Positions 8,166-16,415 of a stretch of DNA of 64,000 nt are shown piece after piece. Location: assembly GCF_044901685.1 (NCBI RefSeq), contig NZ_JBJDPS010000007.1, positions 209,536-273,535 on the forward strand, read 5' to 3'. The notes below the pieces were generated by a model. That model did not search any database. It was given only the letters and a program-made list of their open reading frames with translations, and had not been told where the DNA came from. Each line of letters starts with the position of its first letter. The stretch's first letter is position 1. Both the position numbers and the translations under genes were made by a program. The DNA is from Micromonospora_G sp044901685 (lineage in GTDB: Bacteria > Actinomycetota > Actinomycetes > Mycobacteriales > Micromonosporaceae).

Positions 8166-8214
8166 CCGGTTTTTCGCCCGGCTCTGCGGTACGACCGTAA
8201 TGTGAAAGGCGTCG

Positions 8215-9207
8215 TCAGTGTGACCCGGTCAGCCCGAGGCCGCCGAGCAGGACGGCGAGCCGGTCGTTCTCCTCGGTCAGGAAGTCACCGAACGCGGGGC
8301 CGTCGAGATAGGCGTCGGTCCAGCCGTACCGGGCCAGTGCGGTGCGCCACGGCTGCGATCCGTGCAGGCGGGCCACCGCGTCGCGCATCGCGGCCACGTC
8401 GCGCTCGGCCAGTCCGGGTGGCGCCACGATGCCCCGCCAGTTGCTGAACACCACGTCGACGTGCTGCTCGCGCAGGGTCGGGGCGAGAATGCCGGGCACC
8501 CGCTGTTCGCTGGTGACGGCGAGGACCCGCAACTGGCCGGAGGCGATCTGGTCGGCGTACTCGCTCAGGCCGGAGACACCGAACGCGACGTCGTGGTGCA
8601 GGATCGCGGCGAGCAGGTCGCCCCCGCCGTCGTACTGCCGGTAGCTGACCTCGCGGGGGGTGATGCCGACCGCGTCCGCGACCAGCATCGGCGCCAGGTG
8701 GTCCGGCCCGCCGGCCGAGGAACCACCACCGACCGGTACGGCACCCGGGTCCGCCCGCCAGGCCGCGATCAGCTCGGCCAGGTCCCGGTACGGCGACTCC
8801 CGGGTGACGACCACGATCGCCGGCTCCTCGATCAGCCGCGCGATCGGCGTGGTGTCCTGCAACGTCACCGGAGCGTTCTGGGTGTACTGGCTGCCGACCA
8901 CCCCGAGCCCCATCAGCATCATCAGCCGGCCGTTGCCGCGCTCGTAACCGAGCCGGCGCAGGCCGACCACGCCGCCGCCGCCCGGCAGGTTGAACACCTC
9001 CACGCCACGGATCACGTCGGCGTCCTCGAGCGCCTTCGCGGCCGTCCGCGCGGTCACGTCGTAACCGCTGCCGGGCGCGTTCGGCACCAGCACCCGCAGC
9101 TCGGCGAGGTCGTCGGCGGGTCGGCCGGGAGCGCAGCCGGGCAACGCGACCAGCAACAACACCAGGTTGGCCGCGAGCGTACGTCCGATTCGTCGCATCC
9201 TGCTCAC
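8215..9207 (-). CDS. TctC-like tripartite tricarboxylate transporter solute-binding lipoprotein (solo copy)
   Basis: 330 residues. A short signal peptide ends in a lipobox (LLVALPGC, Cys ~25), so the protein should be an exported lipoprotein. The mature part has the Bug/TctC pattern: LRVLVPNAPGSGYDVTART near the start, VFNLPGGGGVVGLRRL, a GGGSSAGGPDHL segment, and NWRGIVAPPGL in the second lobe. Family members bind carboxylates such as citrate. It has no adjacent membrane subunits of its own. It lies back-to-back with the sensor kinase gene, which suggests it may present ligand to the kinase or extend the specificity of the TctCBA system 2.3 kb away. Confidence 0.85.
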   Translation of the reverse strand: MSRMRRIGRTLAANLVLLLVALPGCAPGRPADDLAELRVLVPNAPGSGYDVTARTAAKALEDADVIRGVEVFNLPGGGGVVGLRRLGYERGNGRLMMLMGLGVVGSQYTQNAPVTLQDTTPIARLIEEPAIVVVTRESPYRDLAELIAAWRADPGAVPVGGGSSAGGPDHLAPMLVADAVGITPREVSYRQYDGGGDLLAAILHHDVAFGVSGLSEYADQIASGQLRVLAVTSEQRVPGILAPTLREQHVDVVFSNWRGIVAPPGLAERDVAAMRDAVARLHGSQPWRTALARYGWTDAYLDGPAFGDFLTEENDRLAVLLGGLGLTGSH

Positions 9208-9258
9208 CTCCGCACCCTCCGTCGCGGTACCTGACGATCCTGCTCGTCCAGCGGCGGC

Positions 9259-9286
9259 TTGTCATCAGCCGAGGCTCGGGTAGTTT
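9259..9286 (+). promoter_or_regulatory. Candidate promoter of the two-component genes
   Basis: TTGTCA (9259-9264), 16-nt spacer, TAGTTT (9281-9286). This places a transcript start just before the GGAAGGAGGAG ribosome binding site at ~9303-9313. It lies in the 108-bp region shared with the divergent TctC gene. Confidence 0.4.
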
Positions 9287-9315
9287 GCGCTTTACCCCCG
9301 GTGGAAGGAGGAGCG

Positions 9316-10875
9316 ATGCGCCAGCGGATGTCCCTCGCCGGCCAGTTCCTGCTGCTGCAACTCGGCATCGTGCTGCTCGTCGTCGGCGCCGTCGCGGCGG
9401 TGTCGATCGCCGAGGCCGACGCCGCGTTCCGCCGGGACGAGGGCGCCCGGCTGCGGTCGGTCGGCGAGAACGCGGCGATCAACCGTACGGTGCGACTCGG
9501 CCTCGCCGACCCGACCGGGCAGGAGGCCCTGGCCGCGGTCGCGGAGAGCGCGCGGGCGGTCTCCGGCGCCTCGTACGTGTGGATCACCGACGCCACCGGC
9601 AAACTGGTCACCGGCCCGGACGCGGGCACCCCGACGGTGCTCGGCCGCAGCGACGGCCTCGCCGGGCGTTCCTGGGTCGGCGTCGTCGACGACGGGTCGA
9701 AGGCGCTGGTCGCGCACGTGCCGGTGCTGGACGAACGGGACGGCGAGTTCCTCGGCCTGATCGTGGTCGGCGACGTCTATCCCACGCTGCCCGAACAGCT
9801 CGCCGCCGGACTGACCAACCTGATCGCGTACCTGCTGCTCGGTGGGGTGCTCGGGGTGGCCGGATCGTTGCTGCTGGCCCGTCGGGTCAAGCGTCAGACT
9901 CTCGGCCTGGAGCCGGACGAGATCACCGGGCTGGTCGAGCACCGCGAGGCGATGCTGCACGGCATCAAGGAGGGCGTGCTGGGCACCGACGCCGCCGACC
10001 GGGTCACCCTGGTCAACGACGAGGCGGTACGACTGCTCGGCCTCTCCGCCTCGCCGGTCGGCCAGTCGCTGTACGCCCAGCCGATGGAACCCCGGCTGCG
10101 CGACGTGCTCACCGGCCGGGTGAGCGGGGTCGACCAGATCGTGCTCAGCGACGACCGGGTGCTGGTGCTCAACCGCCGCCCGGTGCTGGTACGCGGTCGG
10201 CGGGTCGGTTCGGTGACCACGCTGCGCGACCGGACCGAGTTGACCGCGCTGCGCCGCGAACTCGACGTCAGCCGGCACACCACGGACACCCTCCGGGCCC
10301 AGGCGCACGAGTTCAGCAACCGGCTGCACACCATCGCCGGCCTGGTCGAGTTGGGCGAGCACGAGGAGGTGGTCCGCTACATCACCCGGGCCAGCCAGGT
10401 GCACGACGCCCTCAACCGCGACGTGACCGCGATGATCCGCGACCCGGCGCTGGCCGCCCTGCTGATCGCGAAGGCGAGCCTGGCGGCGGAGCAGGGCGTA
10501 CAACTGGTCATCTCGGCCGAGTCGGACCTGCCGGTGGTGGACGAGCGGCTCGCCGGTGACCTGGTCACGGTGATCGGCAACCTGGTCGACAACGCACTGG
10601 ACGCGGTCGGCCCGGGTGATCAGGTGGAGGTGGGCGTGCGTTCCGTCGACGGCGAGGTGCTGGTCACGGTCAGCGACTCCGGGGCGGGAGTGCCGCCGGA
10701 GCTGGCCGAGGAGGTGTTCCGGCAGGGCTACAGCACCAAGGACAAGAGCCTCGGGCACCACGGTCTGGGCCTGGCGTTGATCCGGCTGATCTGCCAGCAC
10801 CGGGGCGGCAGCGTCGGGGTGGACGGGGCGTCCTTCCGGGCGCGGTTGCCGCTGGCCGCCGGGGCGCCACGATGA
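9316..10875 (+). CDS. CitA/DcuS-type sensor histidine kinase
   Basis: 519 residues from the ATG at 9316, chosen for the excellent GGAAGGAGGAG just upstream rather than a longer in-frame extension. Domain order: membrane helix (~10-35), an extracytoplasmic PAS-like (sCache) sensor (~40-165) with YVWITDATGKLVTG, a second helix (~172-195), a cytoplasmic PAS (~205-300), the phosphoacceptor box AHEFSNRLHTIAGLVELG with His ~331, and a GHKL ATPase (N-box around NLVDNALDAV, G-box GLGLALI). The HEFxN box is characteristic of the citrate/C4-dicarboxylate sensor subfamily. It overlaps its response regulator by 4 bp. Likely ligand: a di- or tricarboxylate, inferred from neighbours. Confidence 0.9.
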   Translation: MRQRMSLAGQFLLLQLGIVLLVVGAVAAVSIAEADAAFRRDEGARLRSVGENAAINRTVRLGLADPTGQEALAAVAESARAVSGASYVWITDATGKLVTGPDAGTPTVLGRSDGLAGRSWVGVVDDGSKALVAHVPVLDERDGEFLGLIVVGDVYPTLPEQLAAGLTNLIAYLLLGGVLGVAGSLLLARRVKRQTLGLEPDEITGLVEHREAMLHGIKEGVLGTDAADRVTLVNDEAVRLLGLSASPVGQSLYAQPMEPRLRDVLTGRVSGVDQIVLSDDRVLVLNRRPVLVRGRRVGSVTTLRDRTELTALRRELDVSRHTTDTLRAQAHEFSNRLHTIAGLVELGEHEEVVRYITRASQVHDALNRDVTAMIRDPALAALLIAKASLAAEQGVQLVISAESDLPVVDERLAGDLVTVIGNLVDNALDAVGPGDQVEVGVRSVDGEVLVTVSDSGAGVPPELAEEVFRQGYSTKDKSLGHHGLGLALIRLICQHRGGSVGVDGASFRARLPLAAGAPR

Positions 10876-11546
10876 TCAGGGTGCTGGTGGTCGACGACGA
10901 CTTCATGGTGGCCAAGGTGCAGTGCGGCTTTGTCGCCCGGGTGCCCGGGTTCACCGTGGCCGGGGTGGCGCACAGCGGCGCGGAGGCGCTGGCCGAGGTG
11001 GACCGGCTCCGACCCGACCTGGTGCTGCTCGACATCTACCTGCCGGACATGTCCGGGCTCGAGGTGCTGCGCCGGCTGCGCGAGGGTGACGCGGTGGTGG
11101 ACGTACTCGCGGTGACGGCGGCGCGGGACGTGAACACCATCCGGACCGCCCTGCGCAGCGGCGTGGTCCACTACCTGATCAAGCCGTTCGGCTTCGACGC
11201 GCTGCGCGACCGGCTGGAGCGGTACGCGGTGGCGCACCACGGCCTCTCCGGCTCCCGCGAGGTGGTCCAGGACGACGTCGACCGGCTCTTCGTCGCGCTC
11301 CGCCCGGCCCCGATCGACCTGCCCAAGGGGCTCACCCGACCCACCGCCGACCTGGTGGCCGAGGCGCTGCGGGGCAACAGCGGCGACCTCTCCGCGACCG
11401 AGTGCGCCGACCGGGTCGGGTTGTCCCGGGTCAGCACCCGGCGCTATCTGGAACACTTCGTCGGGGCCGGCAAGGCCGAGGTGAGCCTGCGGTACGGCTC
11501 CGCCGGTCGACCGGAACGTCGTTACCGGTGGACCGGCGGAGCCTGA
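10872..11546 (+). CDS. CitB/DcuR-type response regulator
   Basis: 224 residues. The N-terminal receiver has the acidic pocket DDD near residue 8, phosphoacceptor Asp ~54 in LLDIYLPDMSG, Thr/Ala in AVTAARD and Lys in LIKPFGF. The C-terminal ~80 residues carry a helix-turn-helix (GDLSATECADRVGLSRVSTRRYL) of the CitB/DcuR type. ATGA overlap with the kinase. Probable target: the TctCBA operon and the solo tctC divergently transcribed next to the kinase (inference). It is convergent with tctA, 16 bp away. Confidence 0.9.
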   Translation: MIRVLVVDDDFMVAKVQCGFVARVPGFTVAGVAHSGAEALAEVDRLRPDLVLLDIYLPDMSGLEVLRRLREGDAVVDVLAVTAARDVNTIRTALRSGVVHYLIKPFGFDALRDRLERYAVAHHGLSGSREVVQDDVDRLFVALRPAPIDLPKGLTRPTADLVAEALRGNSGDLSATECADRVGLSRVSTRRYLEHFVGAGKAEVSLRYGSAGRPERRYRWTGGA

Positions 11547-11562
11547 GACGGCCTGCCGGGGT

Positions 11563-13113
11563 TCAGTCGTCCTCGCCGAAGGCGAGTCGCGGGGCGGAGG
11601 CGGCGGACCGGCCGCGCAACCGCGCGACGATCCTCGGCAGGTACGGCACCAGCACCGCCAGCACCACCAGCGCGAGCAGTACGGCGGTGAGCGGCCGGGT
11701 CACGAAGACACTCAGGTCCCCGTTGCTCAGCACCAGGGTGCGGCGGAACTGCAACTCCATCATCGGACCGAGGATCGCCCCGAGGATCACCGGCGCGATC
11801 GGGAAGTCGTAGTGCCGCATGAAGAACCCGATCACCCCGATCCCGTACGCGATCAGGACCTGGTTCACGTCGTTGGACGCGGCGTACACGCCGAGGGTGG
11901 CGAAGACCAGGATGCCCGCGTACAGGATGGGGCGGGGAATCTGGAGCACCTTCACCCAGAGCCGGATCAACGGCAGGTTCAGCGCCAGCAGCAGCACGTT
12001 GCCGACGTAGAGCGAGGCGATCAGCGCCCAGACCAGCTCCGGCGACTTGTCGAAGAGCTGCGGACCCGGTTGCAGGTTGAAGATCTGGAACGCGGCCAGC
12101 ATCACCGCCGCCGTGGCCGAGGTCGGGATACCCAGGGTCAACAGCGGCACCAGTACGCCGGAGAAGGCCGCGTTGTTCGCCGCCTCCGGTCCGGCCACGC
12201 CCTCGATCGCCCCCTTGCCGAACTCCGCCTTGTTCTTCGAGCGGTGCCGCTCGTAGGTGTAGGAGAGGAAGGTGGGGATGTCGGCACCGCCGGAGGGGAG
12301 CGCGCCGAACGGGAAACCGACCGCGGTGCCGCGCAACCAGGGGCGCCACGAGCGGGACCAGTCCTGCCGGCTCAGCCAGCCGAACGCGCCCCGGCCCGGC
12401 TCCAGCGGTGTGACGTGCTCGGGTAGCTGCCGCAGCCGGCTCGCCACGTACAGCGTCTCGCCGATCGCGAACAGCCCGACGATGATCACCACGACGTCGA
12501 TGCCGTCGAGCAGTTCCAGGGTGCCGAAGCTGAACCGGGCCTGGCCGGTCAGCCCGTCCAGGCCGACCAGGCCGAGGAAGAGGCCGAGGCTGAGGCTGAG
12601 CAGCCCGCGTACCAGGGAACGACCGACCAGCGCCGTGACCGCGACCATGGCCAGCAGGGCCAGGGCGAAGTAGTCGGCCGCCCGGAACTCGACCGCCAGC
12701 GCGGCGACCGGGCGGGCGAAGAGGGTGAGCAGCAGGGTGGAGATGGTCCCGGCGACGAACGAGCCGATCGCCGCGGTGGCCAGCGCCGCCCGCGCCCGGC
12801 CCCGGCGGGCCATCTGGTAACCCTCGATGGCGGTCGCCACCGAGGCGGACTCACCCGGGGTGTTCAGCAGGATGCTGGTGGTCGACCCGCCGTACATGGC
12901 GCCGTAGTAGATGCCGGCGAACATGATGAAGGTGCCGATCGGGTCGTCCAGGTTGAAGGTGACCGGCAGCAGCAGGGCGATGGTCAGCGCCGGCCCGATG
13001 CCGGGCAGCACACCGACGAAGGTGCCGAGGGTGACCCCGATCGCGGCGTAGAGCAGGTACTGCGGCTCCAGCACGGTGCCGAAGCCGCTGAGCAGGTCGC
13101 CGAAGACGTTCAC
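11563..13113 (-). CDS. tctA: TctA-family large membrane subunit of a tripartite tricarboxylate transporter
   Basis: 516 residues with about twelve hydrophobic segments. TctA landmarks are present: GVLPGIGPALTIALLLP near the N-terminus, GAMYGGSTTSILLNTPGE, and the second-half GALPSGGADIPTFLSYTYE and GVAGPEAANNAAFSG repeats. This is the main translocation subunit that, with TctB and a lipoprotein TctC, imports carboxylates using an ion gradient. It overlaps tctB by 4 bp, and the order tctC-tctB-tctA forms one operon on the minus strand. Confidence 0.93.
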   Translation of the reverse strand: MNVFGDLLSGFGTVLEPQYLLYAAIGVTLGTFVGVLPGIGPALTIALLLPVTFNLDDPIGTFIMFAGIYYGAMYGGSTTSILLNTPGESASVATAIEGYQMARRGRARAALATAAIGSFVAGTISTLLLTLFARPVAALAVEFRAADYFALALLAMVAVTALVGRSLVRGLLSLSLGLFLGLVGLDGLTGQARFSFGTLELLDGIDVVVIIVGLFAIGETLYVASRLRQLPEHVTPLEPGRGAFGWLSRQDWSRSWRPWLRGTAVGFPFGALPSGGADIPTFLSYTYERHRSKNKAEFGKGAIEGVAGPEAANNAAFSGVLVPLLTLGIPTSATAAVMLAAFQIFNLQPGPQLFDKSPELVWALIASLYVGNVLLLALNLPLIRLWVKVLQIPRPILYAGILVFATLGVYAASNDVNQVLIAYGIGVIGFFMRHYDFPIAPVILGAILGPMMELQFRRTLVLSNGDLSVFVTRPLTAVLLALVVLAVLVPYLPRIVARLRGRSAASAPRLAFGEDD

Positions 13114-13793
13114 AGTGGCATCACTCCGGCGGGCAGCGAGATTTCCAGTAGTTGGGTGAAGCCGAGGTAGATCCCGACCGTCAGCGGCACCGCCACGAGC
13201 ACGTCACGGACCGAGTGGTGGCTGCCGAGGATCCGGGCGGTGGCGACGAAGAAGACCGCCGAGGCGAGCACGAAGCCGAGCGGCTCCAGTGCGAGTACGT
13301 AGCCGAGCAGTGCCACACCGAGCAGTGCCGGGGTGAGCCACTGCACGGGTCCGGTCGGTTCCGACTCGCCGTCCGCCTGGCCATCCGGTTCCTCACCATC
13401 CGATTCGTCGCCGTCCGGGTCTCTGTCACGGTCCGGGTCCTGGTCACCGGCCGGGTTCTTGCCGCTGTCCGGGTCGTTGCCGCTGTCCGGGTCGTCGCCC
13501 GCCTCCGGGTCCTCTTCGGACACCGAGCCGGCGAGCGGTGTGCCCGGCCGGACCAGTTGCCCGACCAGGTACCAGACGGCCAGCACCACCCAGCCGGCGG
13601 TCACCACCAGCGGCGCGAGCCACGGCCCCTCGGCGCTGAAGTCACCGTCCGCCGACCGGTACGCGGTCCAGCAGAGGAACCCGCCGGCCAGCAGCAGTAC
13701 GACGCCGAGGATCCGGGCGCCCCACGGCGCCCGGGGGAGGGCGACCGGTCGGTCCGCCCTCCCCTGTGCGTCAGTTGTCGGCAGAGCCATCAA
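13110..13793 (-). CDS. tctB: TctB-family small membrane subunit with an acidic repeat insert
   Basis: 227 residues. Four hydrophobic helices, as expected for TctB: two before and two after a long insert at roughly residues 85-145. The insert is highly acidic and repetitive (units such as DDPDSGNDPDSG and DRDRDPDGDES). Usual TctB proteins are ~150-180 residues, so the insert accounts for the excess length. It falls between helices 2 and 3, a loop expected to tolerate expansion. Overlaps of 4 bp with both tctC and tctA show tight coupling. Confidence 0.85.
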   Translation of the reverse strand: MMALPTTDAQGRADRPVALPRAPWGARILGVVLLLAGGFLCWTAYRSADGDFSAEGPWLAPLVVTAGWVVLAVWYLVGQLVRPGTPLAGSVSEEDPEAGDDPDSGNDPDSGKNPAGDQDPDRDRDPDGDESDGEEPDGQADGESEPTGPVQWLTPALLGVALLGYVLALEPLGFVLASAVFFVATARILGSHHSVRDVLVAVPLTVGIYLGFTQLLEISLPAGVMPL

Positions 13794-14875
13794 TCAGCCA
13801 GGCCGATCTCTTCGAGTACGCCGGTGATCCGGCTGTTCTCACTCTCGAAATAGGACTTCGCCTCGTCACCGCTGCGGTAGAAGTCGTCCCACTTCTGGTC
13901 GGTGAGGGTCTGCTTCCACTGGGCGGAGGCGTGCAGGTCGTCGACGAGCTTGATGATCGCCGCCCGCTCGCTGTCCTTGATGCCGGGTGGCGCCACCAGT
14001 CCGCGCCAGTTCATCAGCTCGACGTCGTACCCGGATTCCTTGATCGTGGCGGTCGGCTTGCCGGCGCCGACGTCGATCCCGGTCGCGCCGGAGACCGCCA
14101 GGGCGCGCAGCTTGCCGGACGCGACCAGGTCGGCGTACTCGCTGGCGCCGGAGACGGCCGCGGTCAGGTCGCCGGAGAGCAGGGCCGCCTTGGACTCGCC
14201 GCCGCCGGAGTAGGCCACGTACTTCATCGCCTTGGGGTCCGCCCCGGCCGCCTTGGCCAGCAGGCCGACCAGGATCTGGTCGGTGCCGCCGGCCGAACCA
14301 CCACCCCAGTTGATCGACGAGGGGTTCGCCTTGGCGTCGTCCATGAGCTGCTTGAGGGTGGTGTACTTCGAGCCGGCCGGTACCACGATCACCTCCTGCT
14401 CGGCGGTGAGCGTCGCGATCGGCGTGACCTGGCTGAGCTTGACCGGGGACTTGTTCGTCGCCACGCCGCCGATCATCACCAGGCCGGTCACCATGAGCTG
14501 GTGGGCGTCGCCCTTGTTCTTGGTCACCAGTTGCGAGAGGCCGAGCGTGCCACCGGCTCCCGGCACGTTGTAGACCTCGACCGACTCGCTGACCAGCTTG
14601 CTGTCGGTCAACGCCTTCTGCAACGCGCGGGCGGTGCTGTCCCAGCCGCCACCGGGCGCGGCCGGTGCCATCAGCTCCAGGGTGGTGGTCGGGTACTTCA
14701 CCGCCTCGCCGGAACCGCTGCCGGCGCCGCCGTCCTTGGCGCAGCCGCCGGCCGCGAGCGCCAGCACCGGTACGCAGACCAGCGCGGCGACCCGCTGTCG
14801 GGCCGCCGCTCCCCGGCCGATAAAGCGCGGGCGACCACGGGAGCGTAGCCCCGCCGTGCCTCGGACCTCTGTCAT
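13790..14875 (-). CDS. tctC: TctC solute-binding lipoprotein of the tricarboxylate transporter
   Basis: 361 residues from the ATG at 14875, selected because GAGGAG sits 6-11 nt upstream; a longer frame to 14911 lacks this. The signal peptide ends in LALAAGGC (lipobox). The mature protein carries LELMAPAAPGGGWDSTAR, VYNVPGAGGTLGLSQL, GGGSAGGTDQILVG and NWRGLVAPPGI, all TctC/Bug signatures. It is a paralogue of the solo TctC at 8215-9207 with the same motif order. It is first in the operon, overlapping tctB by 4 bp, and presumably delivers ligand to TctAB. Confidence 0.92.
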   Translation of the reverse strand: MTEVRGTAGLRSRGRPRFIGRGAAARQRVAALVCVPVLALAAGGCAKDGGAGSGSGEAVKYPTTTLELMAPAAPGGGWDSTARALQKALTDSKLVSESVEVYNVPGAGGTLGLSQLVTKNKGDAHQLMVTGLVMIGGVATNKSPVKLSQVTPIATLTAEQEVIVVPAGSKYTTLKQLMDDAKANPSSINWGGGSAGGTDQILVGLLAKAAGADPKAMKYVAYSGGGESKAALLSGDLTAAVSGASEYADLVASGKLRALAVSGATGIDVGAGKPTATIKESGYDVELMNWRGLVAPPGIKDSERAAIIKLVDDLHASAQWKQTLTDQKWDDFYRSGDEAKSYFESENSRITGVLEEIGLAD

Positions 14876-15011
14876 CACGTCTCCTCGACCGGATGGGCAA
14901 CCTGTGACCACGGCGTTTCCGCCGGGTTGCGTCGATGCTTCCGGTCGGAGTGAATCCGGTCACGGTTGCGGTCGCGGAGTTCGTTGTGGTCTTTGTGGTC
15001 GCGCCGGGCTA

Positions 15012-15120
15012 CCGCTGGTCGATTCCCGCCGTTGCTCCCGCCGCTGGTCGATTCCCGCCGTTGCTCCCGCCGCTGGTCGATTCCAGCCGTTGCTCCCGCC
15101 GTTGCTCCCGCCGTTGTTCT
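15012..15120. repeat. 29-bp tandem repeat, three copies, then two 12-bp copies
   Basis: Units start at 15012, 15041 and 15070 (CCGCTGGTCGATTCC...), followed by CCGTTGCTCCCG-type 12-mers from 15099. No spacer diversity, so this is a minisatellite and not a CRISPR array. Confidence 0.8.
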
Positions 15121-15165
15121 CGATTCCGGGCCGATGTCTTCATGGCGGGTCGGTCCGGAGACGAA

Positions 15166-15197
15166 TGGTGCCCGGAGCGACGTCGCTCCGGGCACCA
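15166..15197. terminator. Perfect 16+16 palindrome, probable terminator of the NlpC/P60 gene
   Basis: TGGTGCCCGGAGCGAC is followed immediately by its exact complement. It lies ~110 bp downstream of the NlpC/P60 stop and folds into a very stable hairpin without a U-tract, as is common in actinomycetes. Confidence 0.6.
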
Positions 15198-15309
15198 CCG
15201 TGGTTCGAATCAGTTGTCCTGCCGGTGGCCGCCGTCCTGGGCGGCCAGGCGATCCCGGCTTGTCGGAGACCGGACGGTTGCGCGGGGACCGTTCGGTGTA
15301 CTCCGGGTG

Positions 15310-16011
15310 TTACAGGAACCGGTAGGCGGTTCCGCCACGGACCGTGTCGGTCCGTACCCCGGTGCGGGGCGTAGTGGCTGCCACCATCCTGTTGTTGCCC
15401 AGGTAGATGGCGACGTGTCCGGGTGTGTGGATCACGTCTCCGGGCATCCATTGCCCGGCGGGGACGCGGCGACCACGACTGGCGATGGCGCCGCTCTGGT
15501 GTGGCAGTTTGATTCCGACCCGGGCGTAGCTCGCCGCAACGAGGCCGCTGCAGTCGAAGCTGTTCGGTCCGGAGGCGCCGTAGACGTACCGCTTACCAAC
15601 CTGGGCGAGCGCGTACGCGACGACTGTTCCGGCTGCGCCGGATGGAGGCTTGACCGTACTCCCCGCCTTCGGGGTGCTGGTGGACTTCTTCCGCGCCGGT
15701 GCGGAACTGGGAGTCTTTGGCGTCGTCGCCTTCTCCTGGGCCGGCTTTGCCTTCGCCTTCGGTGGCGCCTTGGTGGCCGGCGGAGTGGCGGGAGGTGCCG
15801 GCGGGATCATCGATCGCCGGTGCGCCCGTTCGGCGCGTTCGGCGGCGAGCAGTCGAGCCTCTGTCGCGTTGTCGCCGGTGGTGCTGGCCGCGACTGCGGT
15901 GGGCTCCGGTTCGGGTTGGGCCCCGATGGCTGCCGGCGGGAGCCAGAGGGCGGTGACGGTCAGGACGGTGGTACCAGCCGCGAATCGGTGCAGCGGATGC
16001 CGTACGTTCAG
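15310..16011 (-). CDS. Secreted NlpC/P60-family peptidoglycan hydrolase, apparent CTG start
   Basis: The C-terminal ~110 residues are an NlpC/P60 domain: catalytic Cys in NSFDCSGLV, His in TPGHVAIYLG and a third polar residue (Asn/Ala) nearby. Such enzymes cleave the D-Glu to diaminopimelate bond in wall peptides. Before it is a Pro/Ala/Lys-rich linker. The first in-frame ATG (15810) would leave no signal peptide, but the frame continues upstream through RHPLHRFAAGTTVLTVTALW, a clear export signal. No ATG, GTG or TTG exists between the upstream stop (~16144) and that signal; a CTG at 16011 has GGAG 5 nt upstream, giving 233 residues. A non-standard start, or a sequence error, are the two readings. 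Confidence 0.7.
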   Translation of the reverse strand: MNVRHPLHRFAAGTTVLTVTALWLPPAAIGAQPEPEPTAVAASTTGDNATEARLLAAERAERAHRRSMIPPAPPATPPATKAPPKAKAKPAQEKATTPKTPSSAPARKKSTSTPKAGSTVKPPSGAAGTVVAYALAQVGKRYVYGASGPNSFDCSGLVAASYARVGIKLPHQSGAIASRGRRVPAGQWMPGDVIHTPGHVAIYLGNNRMVAATTPRTGVRTDTVRGGTAYRFL

Positions 16012-16149
16012 GATCGCTCCAATGTCGGCCCGGTGCTCACATGCGTATCTCGGGCGGGGCAGCCTGAGGTGCCGGCCGCGGCCCGAAGTACCGGGCGTTA
16101 CGGTATGGAAGTGCTCCGGCCGTGATGAGGGCCGTTCCGGACGCTAAGC

Positions 16150-16181
16150 GCTCACGCCGCTGATCGCCTCGTGGCGTGAGC
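16150..16181 (-). other. Leader hairpin upstream of the NlpC/P60 gene
   Basis: Arms GCTCACGCC and GGCGTGAGC with a 14-nt loop, preceded on the minus strand by GGGTGAATC. Possibly a structured leader; not enough to name a riboswitch class. Confidence 0.35.
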
Positions 16182-16355
16182 CGATTCACCCAAACCAACG
16201 ACCAGTTCGACGGAACGTCGCGGCTCGTGGACCGATTGGCGACTCAAACCACCCATATTGGCTCCTATTCGGGCAATCCTCAAGGGACGCGCCGACGGGT
16301 AAACCTGACCTTCCATGACTTTTCCGCAGCCGACACAAACGCGTCCCCGCCTCAC

Positions 16356-16410
16356 GTTAAGGAAGGGCCCCTTGTTAACGCTATGCGTTAACAAGGGGCC
16401 CTTCCTTAAC
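16356..16410. repeat. Palindromic repeat: two inverted copies of the GTTAACAAGGGGCCCTTCCTTAAC element
   Basis: Arms 16356-16381 and 16385-16410 are perfect 26-bp complements around TAT. Each arm also holds the palindromes GTTAAC and AAGGGGCCCTT-type. It lies 6 bp past the alpha-galactosidase stop, so it can act as its terminator. A single copy recurs at 63877-63901. Such elements are, to my knowledge, frequent between genes in Micromonospora relatives. Confidence 0.85.
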
Positions 16411-16415
16411 CAAGA

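Larger units (their letters stand above)
14876..15309. other. 434-bp intergenic region with repeats and a palindrome
   Basis: No gene is supported. It contains a tandem repeat block (15012-15120) and a long perfect palindrome (15166-15197), described separately. An open frame on the minus strand (14875-15198) just translates these repeats. Confidence 0.5.
16012..16415. other. 404-bp region upstream of the NlpC/P60 gene
   Basis: No gene seen. It holds a 9-bp-arm hairpin (16150-16158 with 16173-16181) that would lie in the NlpC/P60 leader RNA, and the 26-bp-arm palindrome at 16356-16410. Confidence 0.5.

Noticed and set aside
15012..15120. CRISPR-like array
   Set aside because: Direct repeats are contiguous with no unique spacers and no cas genes nearby.
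14875..15198. 107-codon minus-strand ORF between tctC and the NlpC/P60 gene
   Set aside because: Its sequence is a translation of the tandem repeats and palindrome; no ribosome binding site or family.
16012..16200. Possible c-di-AMP (ydaO-type) riboswitch upstream of the NlpC/P60 gene
   Set aside because: GGGTGAATC and a following stem are present on the minus strand, and such riboswitches often precede wall hydrolases, but the conserved 3' half is not found. A covariance-model search would decide.
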